Counted from the first letter of the stretch, positions 43,405-56,035 are shown. The stretch is DNA of 64,000 nt from Thiomicrorhabdus sp. (GCF_963677875.1 NZ_OY782567.1:186001-250000), one strand, 5' to 3'. Translations and numbers: made by a program. Notes: generated by a model from the sequence alone, not told the origin.

Positions 43405-44430
43405 ATGTTAAATGACCGTTATCAGCTTTTATTTCGCAACCTCATGGGATTATACCTAAATGAAGGTAAGCCGGTAGGTTCAACTGCACTGGCCAGGTTA
43501 CCGGAAGTCGGTTTAAGCTCGGCTACCGTGCGCAATGTTATGGCGGATCTGGAGCAGATGGGATTGATCCGCTCTCCGCACACTTCGGCCGGGCGGGTTC
43601 CGACTCAAAAAGGGTATCGTTTTTTTGTCGATTCGATTGCGACCTTCAAATTGCCGAGCGAAGGGTATGAAGCGTCGGTTCGTTCGGCATTGGAGAATGA
43701 TCTGAATCAGGACGCGCTGCTACAGAGTGCATCCAGAGTTTTATCCGGTATGACCGGAATGGCCAGCCTGGTTTTGATGCCGAAAAAAGAGAGTGAAATC
43801 CTCAAGTATATCGATTTCGTTCCTTTATCGGAAAGTCGCGTTTTGGTGTTACTGGTGTTTAACGATCGTGATGCGCAGAACCGTATTGTGGAGCTGGATC
43901 GTCCGTTTAAGCCGGAGGAGTTGCTGAAGGTTTCGCGTTTTTTAAATGAGCATTGCAGCGGTAAGACTCTAGAGCAGGCTCGTGAATTTCTGGTGTCGAG
44001 AATGGCACAGATTCGAGAGAGCGCGAATGAACAGATGTTGTCGGTTATTTCCGCTACCGACCGGGTGTTGCAGAATCAGTCTCAGCAGACATTACCGTTT
44101 CTGGTGACCGGGAAGACCAAGCTGTTGAATTATCAGGAGCTGGCTGATTCAGAGAGGCTTAAGGCGCTGTTTCAGGCATTTGATCAGCACAATAATATGT
44201 TGAACCTTTTGGACAAAAGTATGCAGGCCAAAGGAGTGCAGGTGTTTATCGGCAACGAATGCGGCAGTGATATCTACCGGGATTGCAGTATTATTACCCG
44301 TCCCTATGAGATTGATGGCGAAACGCTTGGGGTTCTGGGCGTGGTTGGCCCATCGAGAATGGATTACCAAAAAGTGGTGCCAAAGGTCGATGTCACGGCG
44401 AAAATTTTGGAATCGCTCTTGAAAAAATAG
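43405..44430 (+). CDS. hrcA: Heat-shock repressor HrcA
   Basis: From ATG 43405 the protein has 341 residues: LNDRYQLLFRNLMGLYLNEGKPVGS (winged helix, with SSATVRNVMADLEQMGLI as recognition part), the SPHTSAGRVPTQKGYRFF linker and the C-terminal GAF-like domain ending with GPSRMDYQKVVPKVD. HrcA represses chaperone genes through CIRCE and needs GroEL for activity. CIRCE lies just upstream, so it is autoregulated. Upstream open frame to 43339 is unconserved. HrcA is not found in E. coli and is uncommon among gammaproteobacteria, most of which rely on sigma32 alone. Confidence 0.95.
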   Translation: MLNDRYQLLFRNLMGLYLNEGKPVGSTALARLPEVGLSSATVRNVMADLEQMGLIRSPHTSAGRVPTQKGYRFFVDSIATFKLPSEGYEASVRSALENDLNQDALLQSASRVLSGMTGMASLVLMPKKESEILKYIDFVPLSESRVLVLLVFNDRDAQNRIVELDRPFKPEELLKVSRFLNEHCSGKTLEQAREFLVSRMAQIRESANEQMLSVISATDRVLQNQSQQTLPFLVTGKTKLLNYQELADSERLKALFQAFDQHNNMLNLLDKSMQAKGVQVFIGNECGSDIYRDCSIITRPYEIDGETLGVLGVVGPSRMDYQKVVPKVDVTAKILESLLKK

Positions 44431-44545
44431 CGATCATCCCTACAAAACATAGCAAATTTTACATGAGGCTGTCGTGGCGCTTCTTGCCCGAAAAGGTCTC
44501 GAAAACAACCAATTTTTAATTGAAAGAAAGATAGGAAGTACGCTT

Positions 44546-45109
44546 GTGAGTGAGAAGAATTTGTCTGAAGAGCAGATCCCGACGGTCGATTCGGCAGCAG
44601 AAGAGGTTCAGGAAGAATCTCTGGAGCAGATGGAAGAGGCGCTGAGTGACGATATCAGCGCTTTGTTGGACGAAGCTCGCGAAGAAGCCGCCAAGCATAA
44701 AGATATGGTGTTGCGCCTGCAGGCCGATATGGAAAACCTGCGTCGTCGTACGCGGTTGGATATTGAGAGCGCCCACAAATACGCCTTGGAAAAATTCGTT
44801 GATGCACTCTTGCCGGCGATGGATTCGATGGAAATGGGGATTCAGGCGGCGACTCAGGATGGTGCCACGGTTGAAAGTATTCGTGAAGGTGTAGAGATGA
44901 CTTTCAAACAGATGCTGGATGTTTTGCAGAATTTCAACGTCGAGCGTATTGATCCGAAAGGCGAAAAATTCAACCCGCAGGACCATGAAGCCATGACCAT
45001 GATCCCGTCTCCGGAGCATGAATCGCAGACGGTTGTGGATGTGATTCAAAAAGGATACCGCCTCAACGAGCGTTTGGTGCGCCCGGCGCGTGTCATAGTG
45101 GCGCAATAA
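44546..45109 (+). CDS. grpE: Nucleotide exchange factor GrpE
   Basis: The protein has the GrpE architecture: an acidic disordered N-terminus, a long helix (DKDMVLRLQADMENLRRRT region) and the C-terminal beta domain with ERIDPKGEKFNPQDHEAM and GYRLNERLVRPARVIVA. It releases ADP from DnaK. GTG 44546 is preferred, as AGGAAG lies seven nucleotides upstream, giving 187 residues; a GTG at 44474 with GAGG upstream is an alternative that adds 24 residues. It follows hrcA by about 115 nt and precedes dnaK. Confidence 0.94.
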   Translation: MSEKNLSEEQIPTVDSAAEEVQEESLEQMEEALSDDISALLDEAREEAAKHKDMVLRLQADMENLRRRTRLDIESAHKYALEKFVDALLPAMDSMEMGIQAATQDGATVESIREGVEMTFKQMLDVLQNFNVERIDPKGEKFNPQDHEAMTMIPSPEHESQTVVDVIQKGYRLNERLVRPARVIVAQ

Positions 45110-45144
45110 AATGAAAAAAAATTGCGAAAAATTGCGTTGCAGAG

Positions 45145-45173
45145 CTTGAAACGGGTAATTCGAACCCTATAAA
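45145..45173 (+). promoter_or_regulatory. Sigma32-type heat-shock promoter of dnaK
   Basis: CTTGAAA (45145-45151), 13 nt, then CCCTATAAA: one central mismatch from the sigma32 pattern CTTGAAA-N13-CCCCATnT. It lies about 80 nt upstream of the dnaK ATG. Confidence 0.75.
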
Positions 45174-45251
45174 CAGCTCAAGCGAAATGAAATTATTGAA
45201 TGTCGATTTCCGGCTTTGGCCGGAAATCAAACAGTTTTGGAGAAAGAACAG

Positions 45252-47168
45252 ATGGCTAAAATCATTGGTATCGATTTAGGAACGACAAACTCTTGTGTTG
45301 CCGTAATGGAAGGCAAGGAAGTCAAAGTGATTCCAAACGCGGAAGGTGCGCGTACAACGCCTTCGATTGTTGCTTATACCGACGACGAAATTCTGGTAGG
45401 GGATCCTGCGAAACGTCAGGCGGTTACTAACCCTGAAAACACCCTGTTTGCGATCAAACGTCTGATCGGTCGTCGTGCTGACGATGCGGTGGTCGCTAAA
45501 GACAAAGACATGGTGCCATATGCGATTGTTGCCGCTGATAACGGTGATGCATGGGTTCAGGTCAAGGACAAGAAATTGTCGCCTCAGGAAGTGTCTGCAC
45601 GTACTTTGATTAAAATGAAAAAGACTGCCGAAGACTATCTTGGGCATGAAGTAACCGAAGCGGTTATTACGGTTCCTGCATATTTCAACGATGCACAGCG
45701 TCAAGCAACCAAAGATGCCGGTAAAATTGCCGGTCTGGATGTTAAGCGTATCATTAACGAACCGACTGCTGCAGCACTTGCTTACGGTATGGATAAGGTC
45801 AAGAGTGACAGCAAAATCGCAGTTTATGACTTGGGTGGTGGTACTTTCGATATTTCGATTATCGAAGTTGCGGATCTGGATGGTGAAAAGCAGATCGAAG
45901 TTCTATCGACCAATGGGGATACTTTCCTGGGTGGTGAAGATTTCGATAACGTCATCGTTGATTACATCGCAACTGAGTTCAAGAAAGATCAAAACGTTGA
46001 TCTGAAATTGGACAAGCTGGCATTGCAACGTGTGCGTGAAGCTGCGGAGAAAGCTAAAATCGAACTTTCTTCCCGTGAGCAGACCGATATCAACCTGCCG
46101 TACGTAACGGCGGATGCGACTGGTCCGAAACATTTGAACATGAAAATTACCCGCGCTAAATTTGAAGCACTGATCGAAGATTTGGTACAGCGTTCAATCG
46201 AACCTTGTCGTACGGCTCTGAAAGATGCAGGTCTGTCGGCTTCTGAAATCGACGATGTTATTCTGGTCGGTGGTTCGACTCGTGTGCCGATGGTTCAAGC
46301 CAAGGTAAAAGAGTTCTTCGGTAAAGAGCCACGTAAAGACGTCAACCCGGATGAAGCGGTGGCAATGGGTGCGGCGATCCAGGGTGGGGTTCTGTCCGGT
46401 GATGTCAACGATGTTCTTTTGCTGGATGTTACACCTCTTTCCCTTGGTATCGAAACCATGGGTGGCGTTATGACTAAGCTGATCGAGAAAAACACCACGA
46501 TTCCGACTCGCAAGTCGCAAGTGTTCTCGACAGCGGAAGACAATCAGTCTGCGGTTACCATTCACGTATTGCAAGGTGAGCGTGAAATGGCATCCGGAAA
46601 CAAATCTCTGGGTCAATTCAACCTGGATGAAATTCCGGCGGCACCGCGTGGCATGCCTCAGATTGAAGTTACCTTCGATATTGATGCCAACGGTATTTTG
46701 AATGTTTCTGCGAAGGACAAAAACACCGGTAAAGAACAGCACATTACAATTCAGGCTTCTTCCGGTCTGTCCGAAGACGAGATTGAAGCAATGGTCAAGG
46801 ATGCCGAAGCGCATGCTGAAGAAGATGCCAAGCTGAAAGAGTTGGTTGAAGCGCGTAACCAGGCGGATGCTATGGTGCATGCAACCAATAAGATGATCAA
46901 TGATGCCGGTGATGCGATCAGCGAAGCGGAAAAGGCTCCTGTTGAAGAAGCGATCAAGGCGGTTGAGGAAGCCATTAAAGGTGACGATAAGGCCAAGATC
47001 GACGAATCGGTTCAGAAGTTGATGGAAGTCAGCCAGGGAATTGCTCAGAAGGCACAGGCACAGCAGCAGGCTGGTGGTGAAGAGACACAGCAGCAAGGTT
47101 CTTCAAAAGCCGACGACGATGATATCGTAGATGCGGAGTTTGAAGAGGTGAATGACGACAAAAAATAA
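45252..47168 (+). CDS. dnaK: Chaperone DnaK (Hsp70)
   Basis: From ATG 45252 (after GGAGAAAGAACAG) the protein has 638 residues and reads [20 protein letters not shown], with [23 protein letters not shown], the substrate-binding domain and a Gln-rich tail ending EFEEVNDDK. It is the central ATP-dependent Hsp70. Codon use is strongly biased. Besides read-through from the CIRCE-controlled hrcA promoter it has its own sigma32-type promoter. dnaJ is 300 nt downstream with a separate promoter. Confidence 0.98.
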   Translation: MAKIIGIDLGTTNSCVAVMEGKEVKVIPNAEGARTTPSIVAYTDDEILVGDPAKRQAVTNPENTLFAIKRLIGRRADDAVVAKDKDMVPYAIVAADNGDAWVQVKDKKLSPQEVSARTLIKMKKTAEDYLGHEVTEAVITVPAYFNDAQRQATKDAGKIAGLDVKRIINEPTAAALAYGMDKVKSDSKIAVYDLGGGTFDISIIEVADLDGEKQIEVLSTNGDTFLGGEDFDNVIVDYIATEFKKDQNVDLKLDKLALQRVREAAEKAKIELSSREQTDINLPYVTADATGPKHLNMKITRAKFEALIEDLVQRSIEPCRTALKDAGLSASEIDDVILVGGSTRVPMVQAKVKEFFGKEPRKDVNPDEAVAMGAAIQGGVLSGDVNDVLLLDVTPLSLGIETMGGVMTKLIEKNTTIPTRKSQVFSTAEDNQSAVTIHVLQGEREMASGNKSLGQFNLDEIPAAPRGMPQIEVTFDIDANGILNVSAKDKNTGKEQHITIQASSGLSEDEIEAMVKDAEAHAEEDAKLKELVEARNQADAMVHATNKMINDAGDAISEAEKAPVEEAIKAVEEAIKGDDKAKIDESVQKLMEVSQGIAQKAQAQQQAGGEETQQQGSSKADDDDIVDAEFEEVNDDKK

Positions 47169-47290
47169 TTTTGTCTAGCGCTTGGCTTCGGTTTAAGCGG
47201 TCAAATTCGGTGTTGGAGAAATGGCCCGCTACTTATTTGTAGCTTCCCGCTTCCCGTCTGAAATTTGATGTACTTAAGCTGTGCTGCTCA

Positions 47291-47319
47291 CTGACAAAAA
47301 TGTTGTCATTACATATAAG
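47291..47319 (+). promoter_or_regulatory. Promoter of dnaJ with overlapping inverted repeat
   Basis: CTGACA (47291-47296), 17 nt and TATAAG (47314-47319) each match the consensus at five of six positions, 150 nt upstream of dnaJ. The palindrome TGACAA-N5-TTGTCA (47292-47308) overlaps the -35 box and the spacer and could be an operator. The rest of the 300-bp dnaK-dnaJ gap shows nothing else clear. Confidence 0.65.
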
Positions 47320-47468
47320 CGCGAAGTAAAGAAAGGTATAAGACTTTTCCTAGCTTCGTGCTTTTGTGTTTAAATACCGCCAGTTTTGTATTTAAGGAAT
47401 TTTCCGAGTTAACAAATAAAAATTGAACGTTTTATTTATTAATTTGGCGCAAAAACAAGTCTTAGATT

Positions 47469-49465
<1,997 letters not shown>

Positions 49466-49491
49466 TTTCTGAAAAGAATCGTTTTGTATAC

Positions 49492-49532
49492 AAGCCTTCC
49501 CGGATTTTGTCCTGGAAGGCTTTTCTGTTTTT
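49492..49532 (+). terminator. Intrinsic terminator after dapB
   Basis: Stem AAGCCTTCC (49492-49500) / GGAAGGCTT (49514-49522) with a 13-base loop, followed by TTCTGTTTTT. Confidence 0.7.
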
Positions 49533-49619
49533 ATGGCTTTTGGAAGAGGTTTTGGCTCAAAGCAGCGCCAGGGAGATAGTGAAAATCGGTATTTACAATA
49601 AAAAAAAACTATTGTTAGA

Positions 49620-50516
49620 ATGGGGCCGTTTAAAAAATTGAGCTTATCTGCCGCGCTTATGAGAAGAGTTTTATATAAAAGAGGTGCAAAAGCCCTGTTA
49701 ATTCTGTCGGCTTTTCTTTTAAGTGCTTGCACGCATCCCGGTACAGTGAATGATGATTCCGTGGAAACCGAGGTGGTCACTCCGGAGATTCCGCCAGCCA
49801 GCCAGCTTTCCGAAAAGAGAGAAACAGGGGGGAGTGAAACGATTTCCCCGCCGTTGTTAAGTGCAAGCCAAAATGGCGTGTCAACAGGTAAATCGTCCGG
49901 TTCTATTCTCTCTGGCGGGCAGCTGATGGACAGTGCGGGATCGGATGTGACCGTCTTGCAAGGTGTAAATGTGCATGCAGCACATGAAATGCCCCCGGAA
50001 AAAGTGCCGGAAAGAATTATTCTTCCCCCTGAATCAGACGCGGGGACGAGTATTATTCCGCAAACATCGAATTTGGGGGGAAGTCAATCCAAGGTTGTAC
50101 TGTATTCGCGCTTTATGAAAGAGCGCCTAAGCAATCTGAAATCTTCGCTGATGAAAATTTACGGAAGCTGGAAGGGGACGCCGTATAAGTGGGGCGGTAC
50201 TTCCAAAAAGGGCGTGGATTGTTCGGGGTTTGTGCAGGCGACTTACCGAAGCGCTTTTAAATATAAGCTCCCCAGAACGACGCGAACCCAGATAAAACAA
50301 GGGATTTATGTCGAGAGAAAGGATTTGCGAGTCGGGGATGTCCTCTTTTTTAAAACCGGGCCGAACCTGTTTCACAACGGCATCTATCTCGGGAATAATG
50401 AGTTCATGCATGCTTCGACGACTTACGGTGTGAAAATTTCCCGAGTGGATTCACGTTACTGGAAAAAACGCTATCTTAAGGCGCGGCGCTTTTTGAACGA
50501 TTTTGAATCCATGTAG
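49620..50516 (+). CDS. NlpC/P60 family lipoprotein hydrolase
   Basis: The 298-residue protein has a lipoprotein signal (ALLILSAFLLSAC, lipobox LSAC, C37), a long Ser/Pro/Glu-rich linker (about 40-160) and an NlpC/P60 domain with the triad C201 (KGVDCSGFVQATYR), H252 (FHNGIYLG) and H264 (EFMHASTTYG). Such enzymes cleave peptide cross-bridges of peptidoglycan; closest in layout to Spr/MepS but with a longer linker. ATG 49620 is taken; ATG 49659 would still keep the signal peptide and is possible. No strong ribosome-binding site precedes either. It ends some 325 nt before carA. Confidence 0.88.
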   Translation: MGPFKKLSLSAALMRRVLYKRGAKALLILSAFLLSACTHPGTVNDDSVETEVVTPEIPPASQLSEKRETGGSETISPPLLSASQNGVSTGKSSGSILSGGQLMDSAGSDVTVLQGVNVHAAHEMPPEKVPERIILPPESDAGTSIIPQTSNLGGSQSKVVLYSRFMKERLSNLKSSLMKIYGSWKGTPYKWGGTSKKGVDCSGFVQATYRSAFKYKLPRTTRTQIKQGIYVERKDLRVGDVLFFKTGPNLFHNGIYLGNNEFMHASTTYGVKISRVDSRYWKKRYLKARRFLNDFESM

Positions 50517-50621
50517 AGCGGAGCGGATTGCCAATTCGGCCGGGCGATTTCTTAGCGTTGCGATCTCTTATCAATCTCTTGCCAATCGATAGATACTAGC
50601 CGAATAAGTCCCCTTTATTTA

Positions 50622-50650
50622 TAGACAAAAAATGCCAGATCAAGTACAAT
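50622..50650 (+). promoter_or_regulatory. Candidate sigma70 promoter of carAB
   Basis: TAGACA (50622-50627), 17 nt and TACAAT (50645-50650) form a good promoter whose transcript would start near 50657 and run through the hairpin at 50741 before carA. Confidence 0.65.
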
Positions 50651-50740
50651 CCGCGTAATTAATTTTTGTGACTAAAATTAAGCAATTACTGCTTTACGGG
50701 GTATAACGCGGAGATGGCATTTGTCATTTAGCAAAGAAAA

Positions 50741-50781
50741 ACGGAGTGAGTCCCTTTCGGGGGGCTGACTCCGTTTTTTTA
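50741..50781 (+). terminator. Strong terminator hairpin in the carA leader, possible attenuator
   Basis: ACGGAGT (50741-50747) pairs with ACTCCGT (50768-50774) and, past one mismatch, AGTCCC (50749-50754) with GGGGCT (50761-50766) around a TTTCGG loop; seven T follow. It lies about 60 nt upstream of carA and 225 nt after the previous gene. Confidence 0.85.
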
Positions 50782-50841
50782 TATAGGCTCTCGGAAAAGT
50801 CGGCTTAATTTTACTCTGGGCTCATTTGGATGGACGAATCG

Positions 50842-51975
50842 ATGACACAGGCTTTGCTTGCATTAGAAGATGGCACCCTGTTTTGGGGAACTTCACTGGG
50901 CGCGGAAGGAGAAACAGTCGGTGAGGTAGTGTTTAACACTGCGTTAACCGGTTATCAAGAGATCCTGACCGACCCTTCTTATTTCAAACAGATTGTTACT
51001 TTGACTTACCCGCATATCGGGAACGTCGGGGTGAATGCGGAAGATGAAGAGTCGCCGCGTATTATGGCTCAGGGGTTGATCGTTAAAGATTGTCCTCCGT
51101 TGATCAGTAACTTCCGTGCCGAAAAAAGTCTGCCTGAATATCTGCAAGAACAAAATGTAGTGGCTATTGCCGATATCGATACCCGAAAGTTGACCAGAAT
51201 TTTGCGTGACAAGGGTGCGCAATCCGGCGTAATTATTGCCGGTGATGCTATCGATGCTGAAGAAGCGGTGAAAAAAGCGCAGGCTTTCAGCGGTTTGAAA
51301 GGGATGGATCTCGCCAAAGAGGTGACGACCGCCGAAGCGTACGAATGGCGTGAAGGCACCTGGAAACTGGGACAAGGTCATGTCGACAAGTCCTCGGAGC
51401 AGGCTTTCCATGTCGTTGCTTATGATTACGGTGTTAAGCGCAATATTCTGCGTATGCTGGCAGATCGAGGTTGCCGCTTGACGGTGGTTCCGGCAAAAAC
51501 ACCGGCAGAAGAGGTTTTGGCCATGAATCCGGACGGTGTTTTTCTGTCCAACGGTCCGGGTGATCCTGAGCCGTGTGATTATGCGATTGAAGCCATTCGT
51601 GCGGTTTTGGAAACCGAAGTGCCGGTTTTTGGAATCTGTCTGGGGCATCAGCTGTTGGCTTTGGCGTCCGGCGCCCAGACCGTCAAAATGAAATTCGGCC
51701 ATCACGGAGCGAACCATCCGGTTCAGGCGATCGACAGCGGTAAGGTGATGATTACTTCGCAGAACCACGGTTTTGCGGTTGACGAAACAACCTTGCCGAC
51801 CAATCTGCAAGCAACGCATAAATCTTTGTTTGACGGTTCTTTGCAAGGGATTTCCCGTACTGATAAGCGTGCTTTCAGTTTTCAGGGGCATCCGGAAGCC
51901 AGCCCGGGACCGCACGATGTCGCACCCTTGTTTGACCTGTTTATTGAAAATATGAAAGTCGCCAAAGGCGCATAA
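50842..51975 (+). CDS. carA: Carbamoyl-phosphate synthase small subunit
   Basis: The 377-residue glutaminase subunit begins [15 protein letters not shown] and has the class I triad C266 ([13 protein letters not shown]), H350 and E352 ([13 protein letters not shown]). It passes ammonia from glutamine to CarB for carbamoyl phosphate, the precursor of pyrimidines and arginine. ATG 50842 fits the family; ATG 50830 in frame is an alternative four codons earlier. carB follows after 25 nt. The upstream leader with a terminator suggests control by attenuation. Confidence 0.96.
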   Translation: MTQALLALEDGTLFWGTSLGAEGETVGEVVFNTALTGYQEILTDPSYFKQIVTLTYPHIGNVGVNAEDEESPRIMAQGLIVKDCPPLISNFRAEKSLPEYLQEQNVVAIADIDTRKLTRILRDKGAQSGVIIAGDAIDAEEAVKKAQAFSGLKGMDLAKEVTTAEAYEWREGTWKLGQGHVDKSSEQAFHVVAYDYGVKRNILRMLADRGCRLTVVPAKTPAEEVLAMNPDGVFLSNGPGDPEPCDYAIEAIRAVLETEVPVFGICLGHQLLALASGAQTVKMKFGHHGANHPVQAIDSGKVMITSQNHGFAVDETTLPTNLQATHKSLFDGSLQGISRTDKRAFSFQGHPEASPGPHDVAPLFDLFIENMKVAKGA

Positions 51976-52000
51976 CGATAGTTTAGTAGGAATTAGATAG

Positions 52001-55000
52001 ATGCCAAAGAGAAGTGATATACAGAGTATTATGATTATTGGTGCCGGTCCTATTATTATCGGACAGGCCTGTGAATTCGATTACTCTGGTGTGCAAGCGT
52101 GTAAAGCCCTGAAAGAAGAGGGTTATAGAGTTATTCTGGTTAACTCGAACCCGGCAACCATTATGACCGATCCGGAATTGGCGGATGCCACCTATATCGA
52201 ACCGATCGAGTGGAAAACCGTTGAGAGCATCATCGCGCAGGAACGTCCGGATGCGATTTTGCCGACAATGGGCGGGCAGACGGCACTGAACTGTGCGCTG
52301 GATCTGCACGACAAAGGTGTTCTGGAAAAATATGGTGTGGAATTGATCGGTGCCAATGCCGATGCAATCGACAAAGCGGAAAACCGCGACCGTTTCCGTC
52401 AGGCCATGCAGAAAATCGGCTTGGATATGCCGAAGTCGGCAGTGGCACATAATATGGAAGAAGCTTGGAAAATTCAGGCTGAAGTCGGTTTTCCGACCGT
52501 TATTCGTCCGTCTTTTACTCTGGGTGGTTCCGGTGGTGGTATTGCCTATAATAAAGATGAATTCGAACAGATCTGTAAATTCGGTCTGGATCTTTCGCCA
52601 ACCAATGAGTTGTTGATCGAAGAGTCAATCCTGGGTTGGAAAGAGTATGAAATGGAAGTGGTTCGTGACCGCAACGATAACGCGATTATCGTCTGTTCGA
52701 TTGAAAACCTGGATCCGATGGGGGTTCATACCGGTGACTCGATCACTGTTGCACCTGCCCAGACTCTGACCGATAAAGAATATCAGATCATGCGTAACGC
52801 TTCTCTGGCAGTATTGCGTGAAATCGGCGTTGAAACCGGTGGTTCCAACGTTCAATTCTCGATCAACCCGGAAACCGGGCGTATGATCATTATCGAAATG
52901 AACCCGCGTGTATCACGTTCTTCGGCGTTGGCGTCCAAAGCAACCGGTTTCCCGATTGCAAAAGTGGCGGCAAAACTGGCGGTCGGTTATACATTGGACG
53001 AACTTCAGAACGATATTACCAACGGTGCGACACCGGCTTCTTTCGAACCAACCATCGATTATGTCGTGACCAAGATTCCTCGTTTCACTTTCGAGAAATT
53101 CCCGCAGGCGCAACAGCGTTTGTCCACGCAGATGAAATCGGTAGGTGAAGTCATGGCGATGGGCCGTAACTTCCAGGAGTCTTTGCAAAAAGCCTTGCGT
53201 GGTTTGGAAACCGATAAGAGCGGATTGGACGAAATCATGCCTTTGGCTTCGATGGAAGAAAAAGAGATTAAGGATACTTTGCGTCAGGAATTGCGCGATC
53301 CGGGCCCTGAACGTCTTTGGTATGTGGCCGATGCGTTCCGCGCAGACTGGAGTCTGGAAACGGTCTTTGATACCTGTAAAATCGACCCTTGGTTCCTGGC
53401 TCAGATTAAAGAGTTGGTTGATATGGAAGACGATATCAAGCAACGCGGCCTGGTTGCCTTGGATGAAGCCAATCTACGGAATCTAAAACGCAAAGGTTTC
53501 TCGGATAACCGTATTGCCAGACTGTTGAATACCGATGCGGCTTTGATTCGCAAATTCCGCCACACCTTGAATGTCCGCCCGGTCTTCAAGCGTGTCGATA
53601 CCTGTGCAGCCGAGTTTGAGACTTCGACCGCCTATATGTATTCGACCTACGACGAAGAGTGTGAAGCAAATCCGTCGGATCGCGAAAAAATCATGGTGTT
53701 GGGCGGTGGTCCAAACCGTATCGGTCAAGGGATCGAGTTCGACTACTGCTGTGTTCACGCCGCGATGGCGATGCGTGAAGACGGTTACGAAACGATCATG
53801 GTCAACTGTAACCCGGAAACGGTTTCTACCGACTACGATACTTCCGATCGTCTGTACTTCGAACCGTTGACACTGGAAGATGTGTTGGAAATCGTTGAAG
53901 TGGAACAGCCGAAAGGGGTGATTGTTCAATACGGTGGGCAAACTCCGTTGAAGCTGGCAGAAGATCTGGAAGAAGCGGGTGTACCGATTATCGGAACCTC
54001 GCCTGAATCGATCGATCTGGCGGAAGACCGTGAGCGCTTCCAGAAGATCCTGAATGATCTTGATCTGTTGCAACCGCCTAACCGCACGGCTTCAAGTGCT
54101 GAGGAAGCGGCGACTTTGGCAAACGAAATCGGCTATCCTCTGGTGGTTCGTCCGTCTTACGTATTGGGCGGACGTGGTATGGAAATCGTCTATACCGAAA
54201 CCGATCTGATGCGTTATATGAAAGAAGCGGTGAAAGTTTCGAATGATTCTCCGGTTCTCTTGGATCGCTTCCTGGATGATGCGGTTGAGCTGGATGTTGA
54301 TGCGGTGTGCGATGGTGAGCAGGTTGTGATCGGCGGCGTTATGGAGCATATTGAACAGGCCGGTATTCACTCAGGTGACTCGGCATGTTCTCTGCCTCCG
54401 TACAGTATCTCTGATGAAATTCAGGATCGTATTCGCGATCAGGTCGAGAAAATGGCCAAAGCGTTGGGCGTTGTTGGCTTGATGAATACCCAGTTTGCGG
54501 TCAAAGGTGATGATATCTACGTTCTGGAAGTGAATCCGCGTGCATCTCGTACGGTACCGTTTGTTTCCAAAGCAATCGGTCAGCCGCTGGCGAAAATTGC
54601 CGCACGTTGTATGGTCGGCCAGAAACTGGAAGAGCAAGGGTTTACTCAAGAAGTGAAACCACAGCACTATTCGGTGAAGGAAGCGGTCTTCCCATTCATC
54701 AAATTCCTGGGCGTGGATCCGATTCTTGGGCCGGAAATGAAATCGACCGGTGAAGTCATGGGGCTGGGTGCCAGTTTTGCACAGGCTTATGCTAAAGCAC
54801 AATTGGCGGCCGGCACTGTCTTGCCACGCTCCGGGACGGCTTTCCTGAGTGTGCGTAAAGCGGATCGTGAAAGAGTGGTTGACTTGGCGAAACAATTAAT
54901 TGAAAAAGGCTTCAAAGTCGTTGCGACTCGTGGTACGGCGTCCTCTCTGCAGGAAGCTGGTGTCGAATGTGAAGCGGTAAATAAGGTGACGGAAGGGCGT

Positions 55001-55216
55001 CCGAATATCGTTGATTCGATTGTCAACGAAGAAATCGATCTGATCGTGAATACTTCCGACGGTTCGGTCAGTATTCAGGATTCTTCGAGCATCCGCCGTG
55101 AAGCACTGATGCATAAAACCTGTTATACAACAACGATTGCCGGAGCGTTTGCGATGGTCGCTGCAATGGATCATTTGGATGATCAGCCAGTGACCCGTCT
55201 GCAAAATATCCACTAG
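52001..55216 (+). CDS. carB: Carbamoyl-phosphate synthase large subunit
   Basis: The 1071-residue protein has the duplicated ATP-grasp architecture: an N-terminal carboxyphosphate half and a C-terminal carbamate half, each with a pre-ATP-grasp domain ([20 protein letters not shown] and [18 protein letters not shown]) and ATP-grasp motifs ([17 protein letters not shown] and [17 protein letters not shown]), then the MGS-like allosteric domain (about 940-1071). Length is normal. Together with CarA it makes carbamoyl phosphate; allosteric control by UMP and ornithine is known for the family. A strong terminator follows. Confidence 0.98.
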   Translation: MPKRSDIQSIMIIGAGPIIIGQACEFDYSGVQACKALKEEGYRVILVNSNPATIMTDPELADATYIEPIEWKTVESIIAQERPDAILPTMGGQTALNCALDLHDKGVLEKYGVELIGANADAIDKAENRDRFRQAMQKIGLDMPKSAVAHNMEEAWKIQAEVGFPTVIRPSFTLGGSGGGIAYNKDEFEQICKFGLDLSPTNELLIEESILGWKEYEMEVVRDRNDNAIIVCSIENLDPMGVHTGDSITVAPAQTLTDKEYQIMRNASLAVLREIGVETGGSNVQFSINPETGRMIIIEMNPRVSRSSALASKATGFPIAKVAAKLAVGYTLDELQNDITNGATPASFEPTIDYVVTKIPRFTFEKFPQAQQRLSTQMKSVGEVMAMGRNFQESLQKALRGLETDKSGLDEIMPLASMEEKEIKDTLRQELRDPGPERLWYVADAFRADWSLETVFDTCKIDPWFLAQIKELVDMEDDIKQRGLVALDEANLRNLKRKGFSDNRIARLLNTDAALIRKFRHTLNVRPVFKRVDTCAAEFETSTAYMYSTYDEECEANPSDREKIMVLGGGPNRIGQGIEFDYCCVHAAMAMREDGYETIMVNCNPETVSTDYDTSDRLYFEPLTLEDVLEIVEVEQPKGVIVQYGGQTPLKLAEDLEEAGVPIIGTSPESIDLAEDRERFQKILNDLDLLQPPNRTASSAEEAATLANEIGYPLVVRPSYVLGGRGMEIVYTETDLMRYMKEAVKVSNDSPVLLDRFLDDAVELDVDAVCDGEQVVIGGVMEHIEQAGIHSGDSACSLPPYSISDEIQDRIRDQVEKMAKALGVVGLMNTQFAVKGDDIYVLEVNPRASRTVPFVSKAIGQPLAKIAARCMVGQKLEEQGFTQEVKPQHYSVKEAVFPFIKFLGVDPILGPEMKSTGEVMGLGASFAQAYAKAQLAAGTVLPRSGTAFLSVRKADRERVVDLAKQLIEKGFKVVATRGTASSLQEAGVECEAVNKVTEGRPNIVDSIVNEEIDLIVNTSDGSVSIQDSSSIRREALMHKTCYTTTIAGAFAMVAAMDHLDDQPVTRLQNIH

Positions 55217-55241
55217 ACAACCGGTAAAACAGCCCGAAAAG

Positions 55242-55276
55242 CGCCAAAGCCGGAAACGGCTTTGGCGTTTGTGTTT
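55242..55276 (+). terminator. Intrinsic terminator after carB
   Basis: Perfect 11-pair stem CGCCAAAGCCG / CGGCTTTGGCG with a GAAA tetraloop, followed by TTTGTGTTT. Confidence 0.85.
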
Positions 55277-55329
55277 ACGGCAAGGTGAAATGAATTGCCG
55301 TTGGATCGAAAAAGAGGACCGAGAATAAA

Positions 55330-55806
55330 ATGAATAAACATCCTATGACAAAAGAAGGTGCGGATGCACTGCAAAGCGAATTGAACCGCTTGAAGAAAGA
55401 AGAACGTCCGCGCATTACCGAAGCGATTGCTGAAGCGCGTGAGCATGGTGATTTGAAAGAAAATGCCGAATATCATGCCGCTCGCGAACAGCAAGGATTG
55501 ATTGAAGCGCGTATCAAGCAGATCGAAAGTATTCTGTCGCATGCACAGGTCATTGACGTGACAAAGCTGAATGCCAACGGAAAAGTGGTTTTCGGAGCGA
55601 CGGTAACCATTTTAAATATCGATACCGATGAAGAAGTGACCTATAAGATTGTCGGTAACGACGAAGCTGATATCAAGCACTTCAAGGTTTCGGTGAATTC
55701 ACCCATTGCCCGTGCCTTGATCGGTAAGGAAGAAGGCGATGAAATCGTGGTGGAAGCGCCGAGTGGAAATATCGATTACGAAATTCTTAGTGTGCAATAC
55801 AAGTAA
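55330..55806 (+). CDS. greA: Transcription elongation factor GreA
   Basis: The 158-residue protein has the N-terminal coiled coil (about 10-75) with the acidic tip motif [19 protein letters not shown] (D and E at the tip reach the polymerase active site) and the C-terminal FKBP-like domain ending [12 protein letters not shown]. It stimulates transcript cleavage by backtracked RNA polymerase. The ATG follows GAGGACCGAGAATAAA. The carB-greA order is conserved, but a terminator between them suggests a separate promoter as well. Confidence 0.97.
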   Translation: MNKHPMTKEGADALQSELNRLKKEERPRITEAIAEAREHGDLKENAEYHAAREQQGLIEARIKQIESILSHAQVIDVTKLNANGKVVFGATVTILNIDTDEEVTYKIVGNDEADIKHFKVSVNSPIARALIGKEEGDEIVVEAPSGNIDYEILSVQYK

Positions 55807-55964
55807 TTTAATGCTTTGATTTTCAAGCCGTTTATTTAAATTGTTTGCATGACCTCCGAATCTGCACTGGGCTATGAAACGCCTGGGAAGGCCATGGCAA
55901 ATTTTAATCTTATGATGAATAAAAAATGTTTATAAGCATTTCATTATTTTCTAAGATGATTCAC

Positions 55965-55993
55965 TTGCAATTTAATTTGAAAAGCGGCAGAAT
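55965..55993 (+). promoter_or_regulatory. Candidate promoter of the small exported protein gene
   Basis: TTGCAA (55965-55970), 17 nt, CAGAAT (55988-55993), 42 nt before the ATG at 56036. The rest of the 230-bp gap after greA is AT-rich without other features. Confidence 0.45.
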
Positions 55994-56035
55994 TGACCCG
56001 TTTAAGCGACAAACGAAACTTCGGAGTTTATCTAA

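Noticed and set aside
46194-47096. 300-codon minus-strand frame opposite dnaK
   Set aside because: Strong codon bias of dnaK removes stops on the other strand; no real protein features.
50714-50731. Five-codon leader peptide for carA attenuation
   Set aside because: Shine-Dalgarno sequence lies directly against the ATG and no regulatory codons are present; kept only as a remark in the leader finding.
50944-51915. 323-codon minus-strand frame opposite carA
   Set aside because: Antisense shadow of a conserved enzyme gene.
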